This document shows positions 24,736 to 32,879 of a stretch of DNA of 64,000 nucleotides, piece after piece. The stretch's first letter is position 1. The number at the start of each line of letters is the position of its first letter. The position numbers and the translations under genes are program-made. The notes under the pieces were generated by a model, which saw nothing but the letters and a program-made list of their open reading frames with translations, did no database searches and was not told where the DNA came from. The stretch comes from Natrinema versiforme (GTDB lineage Archaea; Halobacteriota; Halobacteria; Halobacteriales; Natrialbaceae): NCBI RefSeq assembly GCF_005576615.1, contig NZ_CP040330.1, positions 2,170,001 to 2,234,000 on the forward strand, given 5' to 3'.

Positions 24736-24774
24736 CGGTCTCGCGTTCGAGTCGCGACCGGTTGGTCGTTCGTC

Positions 24775-24786
24775 CGAACGTGTTCG
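24775..24786 (-). promoter_or_regulatory. CGAA-N4-TTCG site upstream of DUF2249 gene 3
   Basis: CGAACGTGTTCG, perfect arms, 39 nt from ATG 24735. Confidence 0.62.
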
Positions 24787-24820
24787 TCGCTATCGATCTT
24801 CCCGCTCGGCAGGAATTCGC

Positions 24821-24832
24821 CGAACATATTCG
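24821..24832 (+). promoter_or_regulatory. CGAA-N4-TTCG site upstream of the Bat-type regulator
   Basis: CGAACATATTCG is the exact reverse complement of the sites at 24479 and 25751. It is 38 nt from ATG 24871, with the TATA box 24843-24850 between. It suggests autoregulation. Confidence 0.65.
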
Positions 24833-24842
24833 TAACCACCGG

Positions 24843-24850
24843 CATATAGA
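24843..24850 (+). promoter_or_regulatory. TATA box of the Bat-type regulator
   Basis: CATATAGA, 21-28 nt before ATG 24871, ten bases downstream of the inverted repeat. Confidence 0.55.
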
Positions 24851-24870
24851 TTCGAGCGGAACACGTTCGT

Positions 24871-25545
24871 ATGGCTCAAGCCACACTCACTCTCACGTTG
24901 CCCGAGGAGGTCTGGATACAGCAGCTTTCGACGGACTACCCCGAGTCGACCTTCCGGGTCCTCGCGGCCGTCCCCGGCGCCGACTCCGGCTTCGCGCTCG
25001 TCCGCATCGCCGGTCCCGCCGTCCCCGAGGTGATCGAGGGCATGGAGGAGCATCCGCAACTCACCGAACTCACGCTCGCCCAGTGGAGCGACAACGAGGC
25101 GACGGTCCACTTCGAGACGACCGCCCCGCTCCTGTTGTTCTCCTCTCGAGAGTCGGGGATGCCGATCGAGCTCCCGGTCGAGATTCAGGACGGCGAGGCG
25201 ACGATCGACGTGACCGGCTCCCGGGAGCGGCTGGCCGAACTCGCCGAACAGCTCGAGCACTTCGGCCTGCAGTACCGGATCGAACACGTCCGCGAGCGAC
25301 TCCACGAGAGCCAACTGCTTTCCGAACGCCAGCTCGAGGTGATCGTCGCGGCCGTCGACGAGGGATACTACGACACCCCGCGGCGCTCGTCGCTGACCGA
25401 ACTGGCCGACCACCTCGACATCGCCAAGTCGACCTGTAGCGAGACGCTCCACCGGGCCGAGGAGGCGATCATCAAGCGGTTCGTCGAGGACCTGCCGAGC
25501 GTCGACAGCGAGGAGCCGCTCGAGGAGGAACTCGCGAGCACGTAG
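24871..25545 (+). CDS. Bat-type helix-turn-helix regulator (NarO/DmsR-like family)
   Basis: The protein has 224 residues. The C-terminal 60 residues are the HTH of the bacterio-opsin activator family: LSERQLEVIVAAVDEGYYDTPRRSS followed by LTELADHLDIAKSTCSETLHRAEEAI. The N-terminal 150 residues are two beta-rich halves without a Cys cluster; the only Cys is in the HTH, unlike NarO, whose N-terminal cysteines sense oxygen. It lies between the three DUF2249 genes and the Fe-S operon and has its own copy of the shared inverted repeat, so it is the likely regulator of the set (inference). Confidence 0.85.
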   Translation: MAQATLTLTLPEEVWIQQLSTDYPESTFRVLAAVPGADSGFALVRIAGPAVPEVIEGMEEHPQLTELTLAQWSDNEATVHFETTAPLLLFSSRESGMPIELPVEIQDGEATIDVTGSRERLAELAEQLEHFGLQYRIEHVRERLHESQLLSERQLEVIVAAVDEGYYDTPRRSSLTELADHLDIAKSTCSETLHRAEEAIIKRFVEDLPSVDSEEPLEEELAST

Positions 25546-25645
25546 ATAGGGGCACGTCGGTGTGGTGAGAGTCGAGTCTCTCGGGATCGCTCGCCGATCG
25601 AGCACGTGTCCCGTGACGGCGGGCCGTTCGATTACAACGAGTCTC

Positions 25646-25650
25646 TTTTT
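25646..25650 (+). terminator. T-run after the Bat-type regulator
   Basis: CTCTTTTTC, about 100 nt after the regulator's stop. Possible archaeal terminator. Confidence 0.3.
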
Positions 25651-25750
25651 CTCCCGACCGCGGTCCGAAAACTGAGGGGGTTCAGCCCTCCGTCGCCCGG
25701 CTCGAGCCCGGTTCGCTGTCGATCCCATCTCGCGCCCTGTCTTAAAACAG

Positions 25751-25762
25751 CGAATATGTTCG
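25751..25762 (+). promoter_or_regulatory. CGAA-N4-TTCG site upstream of the Fe-S/NrfD operon
   Basis: CGAATATGTTCG, identical to the site of DUF2249 gene 2, but 154 nt before ATG 25917. TTTTAAG just left of it could serve as a TATA box on the minus strand; no clear plus-strand TATA follows within 15 nt. Confidence 0.5.
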
Positions 25763-25916
25763 CATCGATTCTCACGCGCTGGAAATCGACTCGATACTTC
25801 ATCCGAGTACGGTTGTGAGACGGGGAACGAGGAGCAACAAATGAACGATTTGAAGTGCATGCTTTCGAGTACAACCAGCATGACACCAGCGTCATATTCA
25901 GAGGTGTTCTGATCTA

Positions 25917-27527
25917 ATGAGTACGGACGATGAATCATTCCACCCGCTCGGCGAAGAGTGGGAGGACGAACTCGAGACGATGCTCGACGATACCGAGTAC
26001 GACAGCGACCTCGGTATGGAGATGGCCCAGGACGCGATGCGGGTCACGAAGGGCGAACTCTCCGAGTCCGAATTCCACGAGCGCTATCACGAGGACGTGA
26101 TGGAGGAGTTCGGCGAGGACGAACGCCCGACCAAGGAAGCCTACGAGGCGGCACAGGAGGAGGCGAAAGGAACCGCCTCCAACATGCTCGATGCCTTCGA
26201 CGGCGACGGCGGCGAGACCCGCCGCGAGACGATGAAGAAGATGGGCGTCGGCGCGGCGGCCGTCGGAGTGGGTGCCTTCGGTGCCACCCACGACCCACCC
26301 GAACAGAGCCTCAGCGCCGCTGAAGGCGGCCACTCGGAGACCACCGAACACAGCGACACCCAGTGGGGGATGACGATCGACCTCGAACGCTGTGACGGCT
26401 GTCTCTCCTGTATGACTGCCTGTACCCAGGAAAACAGCCTCGATCAGGGGGTCAACTGGATGTACGTCATGGCATTCGAGGACGAACTCACGTCTTCTTC
26501 GTCCCCGCAACCCGACGTAGTCGGTGGCAAATCCGACTTCAACATGCTCGTGCGACCGTGCCAGCACTGTACGGACGCTCCCTGTGAGAAGGTCTGTCCG
26601 ACGACGGCCCGTCACACCCGCGACAAGGACGGCCTCGTCCTGACCGACTACGACGTCTGTATCGGCTGCCGGTACTGTCAGGTCGCCTGTCCCTACGGGG
26701 TCAACTACTTCCAGTGGGACGAGCCCGATACGGACTACAGCGAACTCGACGAGAGTCACACGATGGGCGAGTACGAGCACGGCGAGCGCTGGGTCGACAG
26801 CCGTGCGCCCCGCGGAACGATGAGCAAGTGTACGATGTGTCCGTCCCACCAGGACGGGAAACGGGGCGACGAAAAGGTCGGTACGTCCGCGTGTGAGGAG
26901 GTCTGCCCGCCCAACGCGATCCAGTTCGGGAACGTCAAGGACGAAAAGAGCGATCCCTCCCAGCACCGCGAGCACCCGATCAAGAGCCGGGCCGTCATCG
27001 ACGTCGAACGCGACGTGCCCTCGCCCGACACGCTCGACGAGAACCTCAGCGAGGACGACGACCTCGCGTCCGCGACCGAGGCCGTCGAGGACCTCACCAC
27101 CGAACTCGTCAGCATCATGAAGGCGATCGAGATCGTCAGTCGGGACACCGAGACCGATCCGGGCGAGGAGGAGAACAATACGATCCTCCAGAAACAGGAG
27201 ACGATCCTCGAGGTGCTCGAGACGCTCGAAAGCTACGTCGACCTCGAGAGCGAGGACGTCCTCGCCGAACTACAGCTCGGCTCGGGCGAATCCGACGACG
27301 CGATGGTCCGACTCCAGCAGTTCGCCGGCAACCCCAGCGCGAAGTTCAAGCTGCTCGAGGACATCGGGACGAACCCGAACATCACCTACCTCGGTCAGGA
27401 ACCCGGACCGGAGGCCGAACAGGTCGAGGGGCCGACCAAGTACGAGGACGTAGGAGACCTCGTCGACAAGCGACAAGACATCCTCGACGAAGGGACCGTC
27501 GGCCGCGTTGACGGGGTGTCGTTATGA
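25917..27527 (+). CDS. four-cluster [4Fe-4S] electron-transfer subunit (PsrB/NrfC/DmsB type)
   Basis: The protein has 536 residues, about twice the family norm. Four Cys groups give four clusters: C159/162/165/169, C215/218/223/227, C248/251/254/258 and C305/308/326/330. Residues 1-100 are an acidic helical extension, then an RR-containing hydrophobic segment TRRETMKKMGVGAAAVGVGA (101-120) that looks like an internal Tat signal. Residues 350-510 are an added helical region. It should carry electrons between an NrfD quinone subunit and a partner. It overlaps the next gene by 4 nt. No molybdopterin catalytic gene is adjacent. Confidence 0.88.
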   Translation: MSTDDESFHPLGEEWEDELETMLDDTEYDSDLGMEMAQDAMRVTKGELSESEFHERYHEDVMEEFGEDERPTKEAYEAAQEEAKGTASNMLDAFDGDGGETRRETMKKMGVGAAAVGVGAFGATHDPPEQSLSAAEGGHSETTEHSDTQWGMTIDLERCDGCLSCMTACTQENSLDQGVNWMYVMAFEDELTSSSSPQPDVVGGKSDFNMLVRPCQHCTDAPCEKVCPTTARHTRDKDGLVLTDYDVCIGCRYCQVACPYGVNYFQWDEPDTDYSELDESHTMGEYEHGERWVDSRAPRGTMSKCTMCPSHQDGKRGDEKVGTSACEEVCPPNAIQFGNVKDEKSDPSQHREHPIKSRAVIDVERDVPSPDTLDENLSEDDDLASATEAVEDLTTELVSIMKAIEIVSRDTETDPGEEENNTILQKQETILEVLETLESYVDLESEDVLAELQLGSGESDDAMVRLQQFAGNPSAKFKLLEDIGTNPNITYLGQEPGPEAEQVEGPTKYEDVGDLVDKRQDILDEGTVGRVDGVSL

Positions 27528-28912
27528 GCACGAAGATGCCGTCCGAGGAGGACATCCTCCGGCCGATCAACACGCTCACGACGAAGTACTTCATCATGTA
27601 CGGCGCTGCGGCCCTCGGCCTCGTGGCCTTCCTCGTGGCCTGGGCCTACCAGCTCCAGCAAGGGCTGATCGTCACCGGCCTCGGCGACTGGGGCTCCGGT
27701 GGCGGTTCGACCTGGGGGCTGTACATCGGCGCGTTCATCTGGTGGGTCGGCGTCGCCCACGGCGGCATCATCCTCTCGGCCGCCGTCCGCCTGCTCGGCA
27801 TGGATCGGTACCTGCCGATCGCCCGTATCGCGGAGATGACGACGATCGGCGGCCTCTCGGCCGCCGGCTTCTACATCCTGGTCCACATGGGCCGGCCAGA
27901 CCGGATGGTCACGAGCGTCATCGGTCACTACCACATCACGGTCAACAACTCGCCGCTGGTATGGGACGTGACGGTCATTACGGCCTACTTCGTGCTGTCG
28001 GCGACCTACCTCGGCCTGACGCTGCGCTACGACGTCGCTCGGCTGCGCGATCAGCTCCCGTCGTACGCCCCGAAGATCGGTAGCTTTCAGCTTCCGGACC
28101 TCTACGGGCTGATCTACGGCACGCTGACGATCGGCTACACCAAGAAGGAAGACAAGATCATCGATCGGATGGTCTGGTGGCTCGCGGCCGCGGTCATCAT
28201 CATGGCACCGCTCCTGCTCCACGGCGGCGTGATTCCGTGGCTGTTCTCGGTGCTCCCGGCGATGCCCGCGTGGACCGGCGCGATTCAGGGACCGATGTTC
28301 CTGAGCATCGCGCTGATGTCGGCGATCAGCGGCGTGATTATCATCTCCTACGCCTTCCGTCGCGCCTACGGATGGGATCACATCATCACCGACGACATCT
28401 TCCGCGGGCTGCTCCTGTGGCTCGGGTTCTTCTCCCTGCTGTTCCTCTGGTTCCAGCTCCAAACGATCCTCAACGGTTCGTTCCTCGGACCGCTCGACCA
28501 GGCACACGCGACCGAAGCGAAGATCTCCAACCCCATCTACCGCGTCGCGATGGGGATGGTGTTCGCCACGCTCGTGTACATCTTCGTGCAGGGAATCCGC
28601 CCGGCGCTGTTCAGCAAGAAGCGGGCGCTCATCGCCAGCGTTGCGGTCCTCACCGCGACGCTGACCGAGAAGGTCCTGTTCGTCGTCGAGGGGTTCATGG
28701 ACCCGCACTTCAACATCTACGAAGCGGTTCCCGGGGAGTACTTCCCGAGCGCGATCGAGTGGCTGTCGCTCGTCGGCACGGCCGCCTTGGTTGCACTTTT
28801 ATTCCTCAATCTCTCGAAGCTCGTTCCGGTGGTCGAACTCCACGCGGTCGAACACCTGCGCGGCGACCACGAGCACAGTGAGGAAGCGACCGAACCCGAG
28901 GTGGAAGCATGA
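27524..28912 (+). CDS. NrfD/PsrC-type quinone-reactive membrane subunit
   Basis: The protein has 462 residues with about ten hydrophobic helices. Typical features are the GGSTWGLYIGAFIWWVGVAHGGIILSAAVRLL block (residues about 61-92) and VHMGRPDR. NrfD proteins bind (mena)quinol in the membrane and pass electrons to the four-cluster Fe-S partner, here encoded just upstream with an ATGA overlap. Loops near residues 196-217 (KEDKIIDRMVWW) are charged. It ends with an acidic tail and overlaps the next gene by 4 nt. Confidence 0.9.
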   Translation: MSTKMPSEEDILRPINTLTTKYFIMYGAAALGLVAFLVAWAYQLQQGLIVTGLGDWGSGGGSTWGLYIGAFIWWVGVAHGGIILSAAVRLLGMDRYLPIARIAEMTTIGGLSAAGFYILVHMGRPDRMVTSVIGHYHITVNNSPLVWDVTVITAYFVLSATYLGLTLRYDVARLRDQLPSYAPKIGSFQLPDLYGLIYGTLTIGYTKKEDKIIDRMVWWLAAAVIIMAPLLLHGGVIPWLFSVLPAMPAWTGAIQGPMFLSIALMSAISGVIIISYAFRRAYGWDHIITDDIFRGLLLWLGFFSLLFLWFQLQTILNGSFLGPLDQAHATEAKISNPIYRVAMGMVFATLVYIFVQGIRPALFSKKRALIASVAVLTATLTEKVLFVVEGFMDPHFNIYEAVPGEYFPSAIEWLSLVGTAALVALLFLNLSKLVPVVELHAVEHLRGDHEHSEEATEPEVEA

Positions 28913-29220
28913 ACTCAGCACTGACAACGATCCCGGCGGAACTCCTGTACCACGGTTACGACGGTACTGCCGGCTTCACCGGCTTCGCCAACGAGGGGAC
29001 CTACATCATCTTCGCCGTCATCCTGGTCCCGGTCTACATCATGCTCGCGGCGTGGTTCCTCGGCGAACCCCGCGACACGAAGACCGGACTGACCGGCGTG
29101 AGCTACCTCGTCGGCCTCACGACGTCGATGTGGGTCGGTATGTTCGTTCTGACCGTCCTGATCGGCATCGTGTTCTACGGCGGCCCGCCGGAACCGTTCA
29201 GCAGCGTCGGTCCGCCGTAA
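28909..29220 (+). CDS. small membrane protein of the Fe-S/NrfD operon
   Basis: The protein has 103 residues with two clear hydrophobic helices (about residues 30-53 and 66-92) and an N-terminal Gly/Tyr-rich lead. It overlaps the NrfD gene by ATGA, so it is made with it and probably is a small subunit of the complex. No family is recognised. Confidence 0.72.
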   Translation: MNSALTTIPAELLYHGYDGTAGFTGFANEGTYIIFAVILVPVYIMLAAWFLGEPRDTKTGLTGVSYLVGLTTSMWVGMFVLTVLIGIVFYGGPPEPFSSVGPP

Positions 29221-29254
29221 CCGTCGCTCGAATCGCATCCGAACACCGGTTCCA

Positions 29255-29260
29255 TTTTTT
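29255..29260 (+). terminator. T-run terminator after the Fe-S/NrfD operon
   Basis: TTTTTT 35 nt after the last stop, before the separately started Mrp gene. Confidence 0.45.
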
Positions 29261-29359
29261 CATAGCGGACACAGCAGGCCCGTCAGTGCCATCGCTCGAG
29301 TCCCGAACCATCACACGTATCCCGTTCCGACCCCTCCGTTCGGCTAGCACAGAGTCACT

Positions 29360-30451
29360 ATGAGTATCACAGAACACGAACTCGAAATCAAACTCGAGGC
29401 AGTCGAAGACCCGGACCTCGGCGAGGACATCATCTCGCTGGGACTGGTCAACGACCTCACGATCGACGACGAGACGGCCCGGATCTCGGTCGCGTTTAAC
29501 GCGCCGTATGCCCCCTCCGAACTGGAACTGGGCAACCGGATCCGTGATGTCGTCGAAGAGGCGGGTCTCGAGGCCGACCTGCGAGCGCACGTCGGCGAGG
29601 ACCACGGCTTCGACGAGGAGGTACTCCCGCAGGTTCGCAACGTCATCGCCGTCTCCTCCGGGAAGGGTGGCGTCGGCAAAACGACGGTTGCGGCCAACCT
29701 CGCGGCCGGACTCGAGAAACGCGGCGCGATGGTCGGCCTGCTCGACGCCGACATCCACGGGCCGAACGTGCCCCAGATCCTGCCGCCCGAGAGCGATCCG
29801 GGCGTGACGCCGAACGAGGAGATCGTGCCGCCCCGCTCGGACGGCGTCCGTCTCATCAGCATGGGGATGATGATGGAAGACGACGACGATCCCGCCATCC
29901 TCCGGGGTCCGATGGTCAACAAGTTCATGGTGAAGTTCCTCGAGGGCGTCGAGTGGGGTCGACTTGACTACCTCATCGTCGACCTGCCGCCGGGAACTGG
30001 CGACGCGACGCTGAACCTGCTCCAGTCGATGCCGGTGACCGGATCGGTCGTCGTCACGACGCCACAGGAGATGGCGCTCGACGACACCCGAAAGGGAATC
30101 CAGATGTTCAACAAACACGACACGCCGGTGCTGGGCGTCGTCGAGAACATGAGCTCCTTCATCTGCCCGTCCTGTGGCGACCAGCACGGGCTGTTCGGAA
30201 CCGGCGGCGCGGACACCATCGTCGACAAGTACGATGTCCCGCTGCTCGGGCGCATCCCGATCCACCCCGACTTCGGTGCCGACGGCAGCGAAGGGGCGCT
30301 CGTCAAGGACGACGACAGCGAAGTCCAAGGTCACCTCGAGGACGTCGTCGGCGAAGTCGCCGACCGGATCGGCGAGCAGAACCGCCGCAAAGTCTCGGAG
30401 AACGTCACGTACGAACCGCAGAACAAGCTGCCGACCGAGACCGAGGACTGA
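29360..30451 (+). CDS. Mrp/ApbC-type P-loop iron-sulfur carrier
   Basis: The protein has 363 residues. Residues 1-85 form an MIP18/DUF59 domain; then the deviant Walker A VSSGKGGVGKTT (about 97-108), GLLDADIHGPNVP, the DLPPGTGDATL motif, and the cluster-binding CPSC in MSSFICPSCGDQ. These proteins hold and deliver [4Fe-4S] clusters. It lies 140 nt after the Fe-S/NrfD operon, so a role in loading its four-cluster subunit is reasonable, but such carriers also serve other targets. Confidence 0.92.
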   Translation: MSITEHELEIKLEAVEDPDLGEDIISLGLVNDLTIDDETARISVAFNAPYAPSELELGNRIRDVVEEAGLEADLRAHVGEDHGFDEEVLPQVRNVIAVSSGKGGVGKTTVAANLAAGLEKRGAMVGLLDADIHGPNVPQILPPESDPGVTPNEEIVPPRSDGVRLISMGMMMEDDDDPAILRGPMVNKFMVKFLEGVEWGRLDYLIVDLPPGTGDATLNLLQSMPVTGSVVVTTPQEMALDDTRKGIQMFNKHDTPVLGVVENMSSFICPSCGDQHGLFGTGGADTIVDKYDVPLLGRIPIHPDFGADGSEGALVKDDDSEVQGHLEDVVGEVADRIGEQNRRKVSENVTYEPQNKLPTETED

Positions 30452-30563
30452 GTCGGCACATCGCGGCAGTGCGGAGCAGCGAGCCGTTCTCTCTTCTACT
30501 GCGATCTCGACGGTTCGAGGCGGGCCGCGCCGGTCGCTCGCGTTCGCCCGTCTCTCCCCCGCC

Positions 30564-30570
30564 GTTTTAG
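30564..30570 (+). promoter_or_regulatory. TATA box of the cupin gene
   Basis: GTTTTAG, 24-30 nt before ATG 30594. It supports that start over longer versions of the frame. Confidence 0.5.
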
Positions 30571-30593
30571 TTCCGCCCGTCGAATCGGACGAT

Positions 30594-30920
30594 ATGCTCG
30601 ACGCATACGCCGATTCGATCGCCGACCTCGAGCCGGGAGACGGCGAGGTCGTGACCGCGGAACTGGTCGTCACCGACGATGTCCTCGTGAAGGCTTTCGC
30701 CCTCGGGCCGGGCGCGGAACTCGAGGCGCACGAACACGCCGAGAGCACGAACGTCTTCCACGTGCTCGAGGGGACGGTGACCGTGATACGGGGCGAGGAA
30801 AGCGAACAGGTCGACGCGCCCGGCGTCGTCCATCACGAGCGCGGCGTCGACCACGGTGCGAGAAACGAGACCGACGAGACGGTGGTCTTCACGGCGAGTC
30901 TCTGCCCGCTGCCGTCGTGA
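30594..30920 (+). CDS. small cupin-domain protein
   Basis: The protein has 108 residues, a single cupin barrel. Motif 1 is GAELEAHEHAESTNVFHVLEGTVTV and motif 2 GVVHHERGVDHGARNET; His residues in both suit a metal site. ATG 30594 is set by a TATA box at 30564-30570. The substrate is unknown. It is convergent with the asparagine-synthetase-like gene (15 nt between stops). Confidence 0.85.
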   Translation: MLDAYADSIADLEPGDGEVVTAELVVTDDVLVKAFALGPGAELEAHEHAESTNVFHVLEGTVTVIRGEESEQVDAPGVVHHERGVDHGARNETDETVVFTASLCPLPS

Positions 30921-30935
30921 GGAACGGCCGGGAAA

Positions 30936-32069
30936 TCACGCGGTCGGGTCGGTATCGCGGTCCTCGAGCAGCGACGCGACGTACTTCGTGACGTGGTCGT
31001 CCATCCGTCGCTTGTAGCCGGCCTGCCGAGCAAGCCGGTCGAGTTCACGGGCGACGAGGCTGCCGTACTGGACCGCCTTCTTATCCCGTGTTGCGACCTC
31101 GTCGGGGAGATACCGCGATGCGACCCGGCGGAAGCCGCGCTTCCGTTCGTCCGCGTCGGCCAGCAGGTCGTCGGGCAGTCGAAGCGCAGCCTCGACCACG
31201 GTGTCGTGAAGGAACGGCGCGACCGGCTCCAGCCCCGTCGCCTCGATCGTCAGCACGTCCCGCGGCAGCTGATCGGGCAGACTTCGGAGCTGTTCGCGGA
31301 CGGCCCCGCGGACCGTCTCGGCGTCGACCCGGTGGTCGAGCCTGACGACCTTCTCGTAGCCGCCGAACAGTTCGTCGGCTCCCTGCCCGACGGCGAGGGC
31401 GTCGAAGCCGTCCGCGGCGACGCGTTCGCCGACCAAATACAGCGGAAGCGCGATCTGGATATCCATCGCGTTCGTGCGGCCGGTCGCCCGTGCCACCTCG
31501 GGAACGGCGCGCTCGAGGTCGGCCGGCTCGAGGTCGACGACGGTCAGGTCGCGGCCCATCGCGTCGGCGGCCGTGCGCGCGGCCTCGACGTCGTGGCTGT
31601 CGGGAAAGCCGACGACGTACAAGGGGGCGTCCAGCAGTTCGGCGACCAGTGCGGAGTCGACGCCGCCGGAGAAGGCGACGGCGATCTCGCGGTCGTCGTC
31701 GCGGACGGCGTCGGTCGCCATTTGGATCGCACCCTCGAGCGCCTCGAGCGCAGCGTCGCCCTCGAGCGGGTCGGGATCCGGCAGTGCCCAGCCCGATTCG
31801 GGATCGGGCAGCGGGCCGTCGGCGGGCGCGGCCGCACCGGCCGGGAAGAGCGTCGGCTCCTCGAGTGCGGTCGGCTCGAAGGCCCATACTGGGTCGCCGC
31901 CAGTCTCGGAAGCGCCGTCGACAAACAGCGGGACGCGGCCGAGCACGTCGCGAACGAGGCGGCCGTCGACCGCTCCCGCGAAGCCGGCCGATCCCGGGAA
32001 CGGGTCGTCGTCCTCGAGCGCGGTACGAACCGTCGTCGGGTCGGCACCGCGGAGCGTCGGCTCGGTCAT
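30936..32069 (-). CDS. asparagine-synthetase-like protein without catalytic glutaminase Cys
   Basis: The protein has 377 residues. The C-terminal two thirds are an AsnB-type synthetase domain with the PP-loop SGGVDS (134-139), VVGFPDSHDVEAARTAADAMG, and GQGADELFGGYEKV. The N-terminal 130 residues keep a trace of the glutaminase domain (FAGAVDGRLVRDVLGRVPLFV) but the nucleophilic Cys that must be residue 2 is absent. So it would need free ammonia or amidates a different acceptor. ATG 32069 overlaps the stop of the PHP gene (ATGA), so the two are coupled. Confidence 0.82.
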   Translation of the reverse strand: MTEPTLRGADPTTVRTALEDDDPFPGSAGFAGAVDGRLVRDVLGRVPLFVDGASETGGDPVWAFEPTALEEPTLFPAGAAAPADGPLPDPESGWALPDPDPLEGDAALEALEGAIQMATDAVRDDDREIAVAFSGGVDSALVAELLDAPLYVVGFPDSHDVEAARTAADAMGRDLTVVDLEPADLERAVPEVARATGRTNAMDIQIALPLYLVGERVAADGFDALAVGQGADELFGGYEKVVRLDHRVDAETVRGAVREQLRSLPDQLPRDVLTIEATGLEPVAPFLHDTVVEAALRLPDDLLADADERKRGFRRVASRYLPDEVATRDKKAVQYGSLVARELDRLARQAGYKRRMDDHVTKYVASLLEDRDTDPTA

Positions 32070-32749
32070 TGGAAGAGTTTCAAAACGTGGCTCAGTCGTC
32101 GCGTGACGCCGCCGGCGAACTGCTGGATGCTGATCCGCCACGGCGTTCGCTTTCCTTCGACGGTCGTTCGACCGTCCGCGATGGCCGCGAGGATCGCCTC
32201 GACGGAGCGCTCGTCGGCGTCGACGCGGGTGACCGCCTGCCCGACCATCTCGCTGATGTGGGCGTCGCTACCGGCGGTCATCGGCAGATCTCGCGACCGG
32301 GCGTAGCGTTCGGCCTGTCGGTTGGCTCGCCCGGTGAACAGCCGGGAGTTGTAGACCTCGATCGCGTCGCCCAGCGCGAGTTGCTCGCGGGAGATGCGGG
32401 CCATCACGCCGTGGCGCGACTCCTGAAACGGGTGGGGGACGACGGCCAGCCCGCCCTGCTCGTGGATCGCCTCGAGCGTCGATTCGAAGGAGAGGCCGGG
32501 CGGAACGGCTTCCTCGAGGCCCAACCCGAGCACGTGGCCCGCCTTGCTCGAGATCTCCATGCCCGGGATTCCGACCAGTCCGTAGTCGGCGGCACGCTCG
32601 GCGGCCTCGAGGCTCGCGTCGATTTCGTCGTGGTCCGTCACTGCGATCGCGTCGAGACCGACGGCTTCGGCCTGCTCCAGGATGAGCTCGACCGGGTCGC
32701 GGCCGTCGTAGGACAGCGACGAGTGCGTGTGAAGTTCGACCGACAGCAC
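32066..32749 (-). CDS. PHP-domain metal-dependent phosphoesterase
   Basis: The protein has 227 residues. The four PHP metal motifs are visible: VELHTHSSLSYDG, AVTDHDEI, VVPHPFQESRHG, and TAGSDAH. Relatives hydrolyse small phosphate esters or nucleotides; the substrate is not known. It begins at GTG 32749 (MLSVELHTH); GTG 32755 would add two residues. First gene of a two-gene operon with the asparagine-synthetase-like protein and divergent from purL. Confidence 0.85.
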   Translation of the reverse strand: MLSVELHTHSSLSYDGRDPVELILEQAEAVGLDAIAVTDHDEIDASLEAAERAADYGLVGIPGMEISSKAGHVLGLGLEEAVPPGLSFESTLEAIHEQGGLAVVPHPFQESRHGVMARISREQLALGDAIEVYNSRLFTGRANRQAERYARSRDLPMTAGSDAHISEMVGQAVTRVDADERSVEAILAAIADGRTTVEGKRTPWRISIQQFAGGVTRRLSHVLKLFQ

Positions 32750-32879
32750 GAGCACACGTTTAGGCGGCCTGATCAAAAGCGACTCGGTCCGCGACTCGAC
32801 GGTCGCGCGACCGTCCGATGGTATCCACGAACGTGCATATAGAAACCCATTTACCGACCGACTTTCACCACCTAGATGA

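Larger units (their letters stand above)
25546..25916 (+). other. intergenic stretch before the Fe-S operon, 371 bases
   Basis: It holds a T-run (25646-25650) that may end the regulator transcript, the CGAA-N4-TTCG site at 25751-25762, and a weak TATA-like CATATT at 25893-25898, 19-24 nt before ATG 25917. No gene is supported. The distance from site to gene (154 nt) is longer than elsewhere in the cluster. Confidence 0.5.

Noticed and set aside
24790-25938. Minus-strand open frame antisense to the Bat-type regulator
   Set aside because: The regulator on the plus strand has a clear HTH, TATA box and operator; the antisense product has none.
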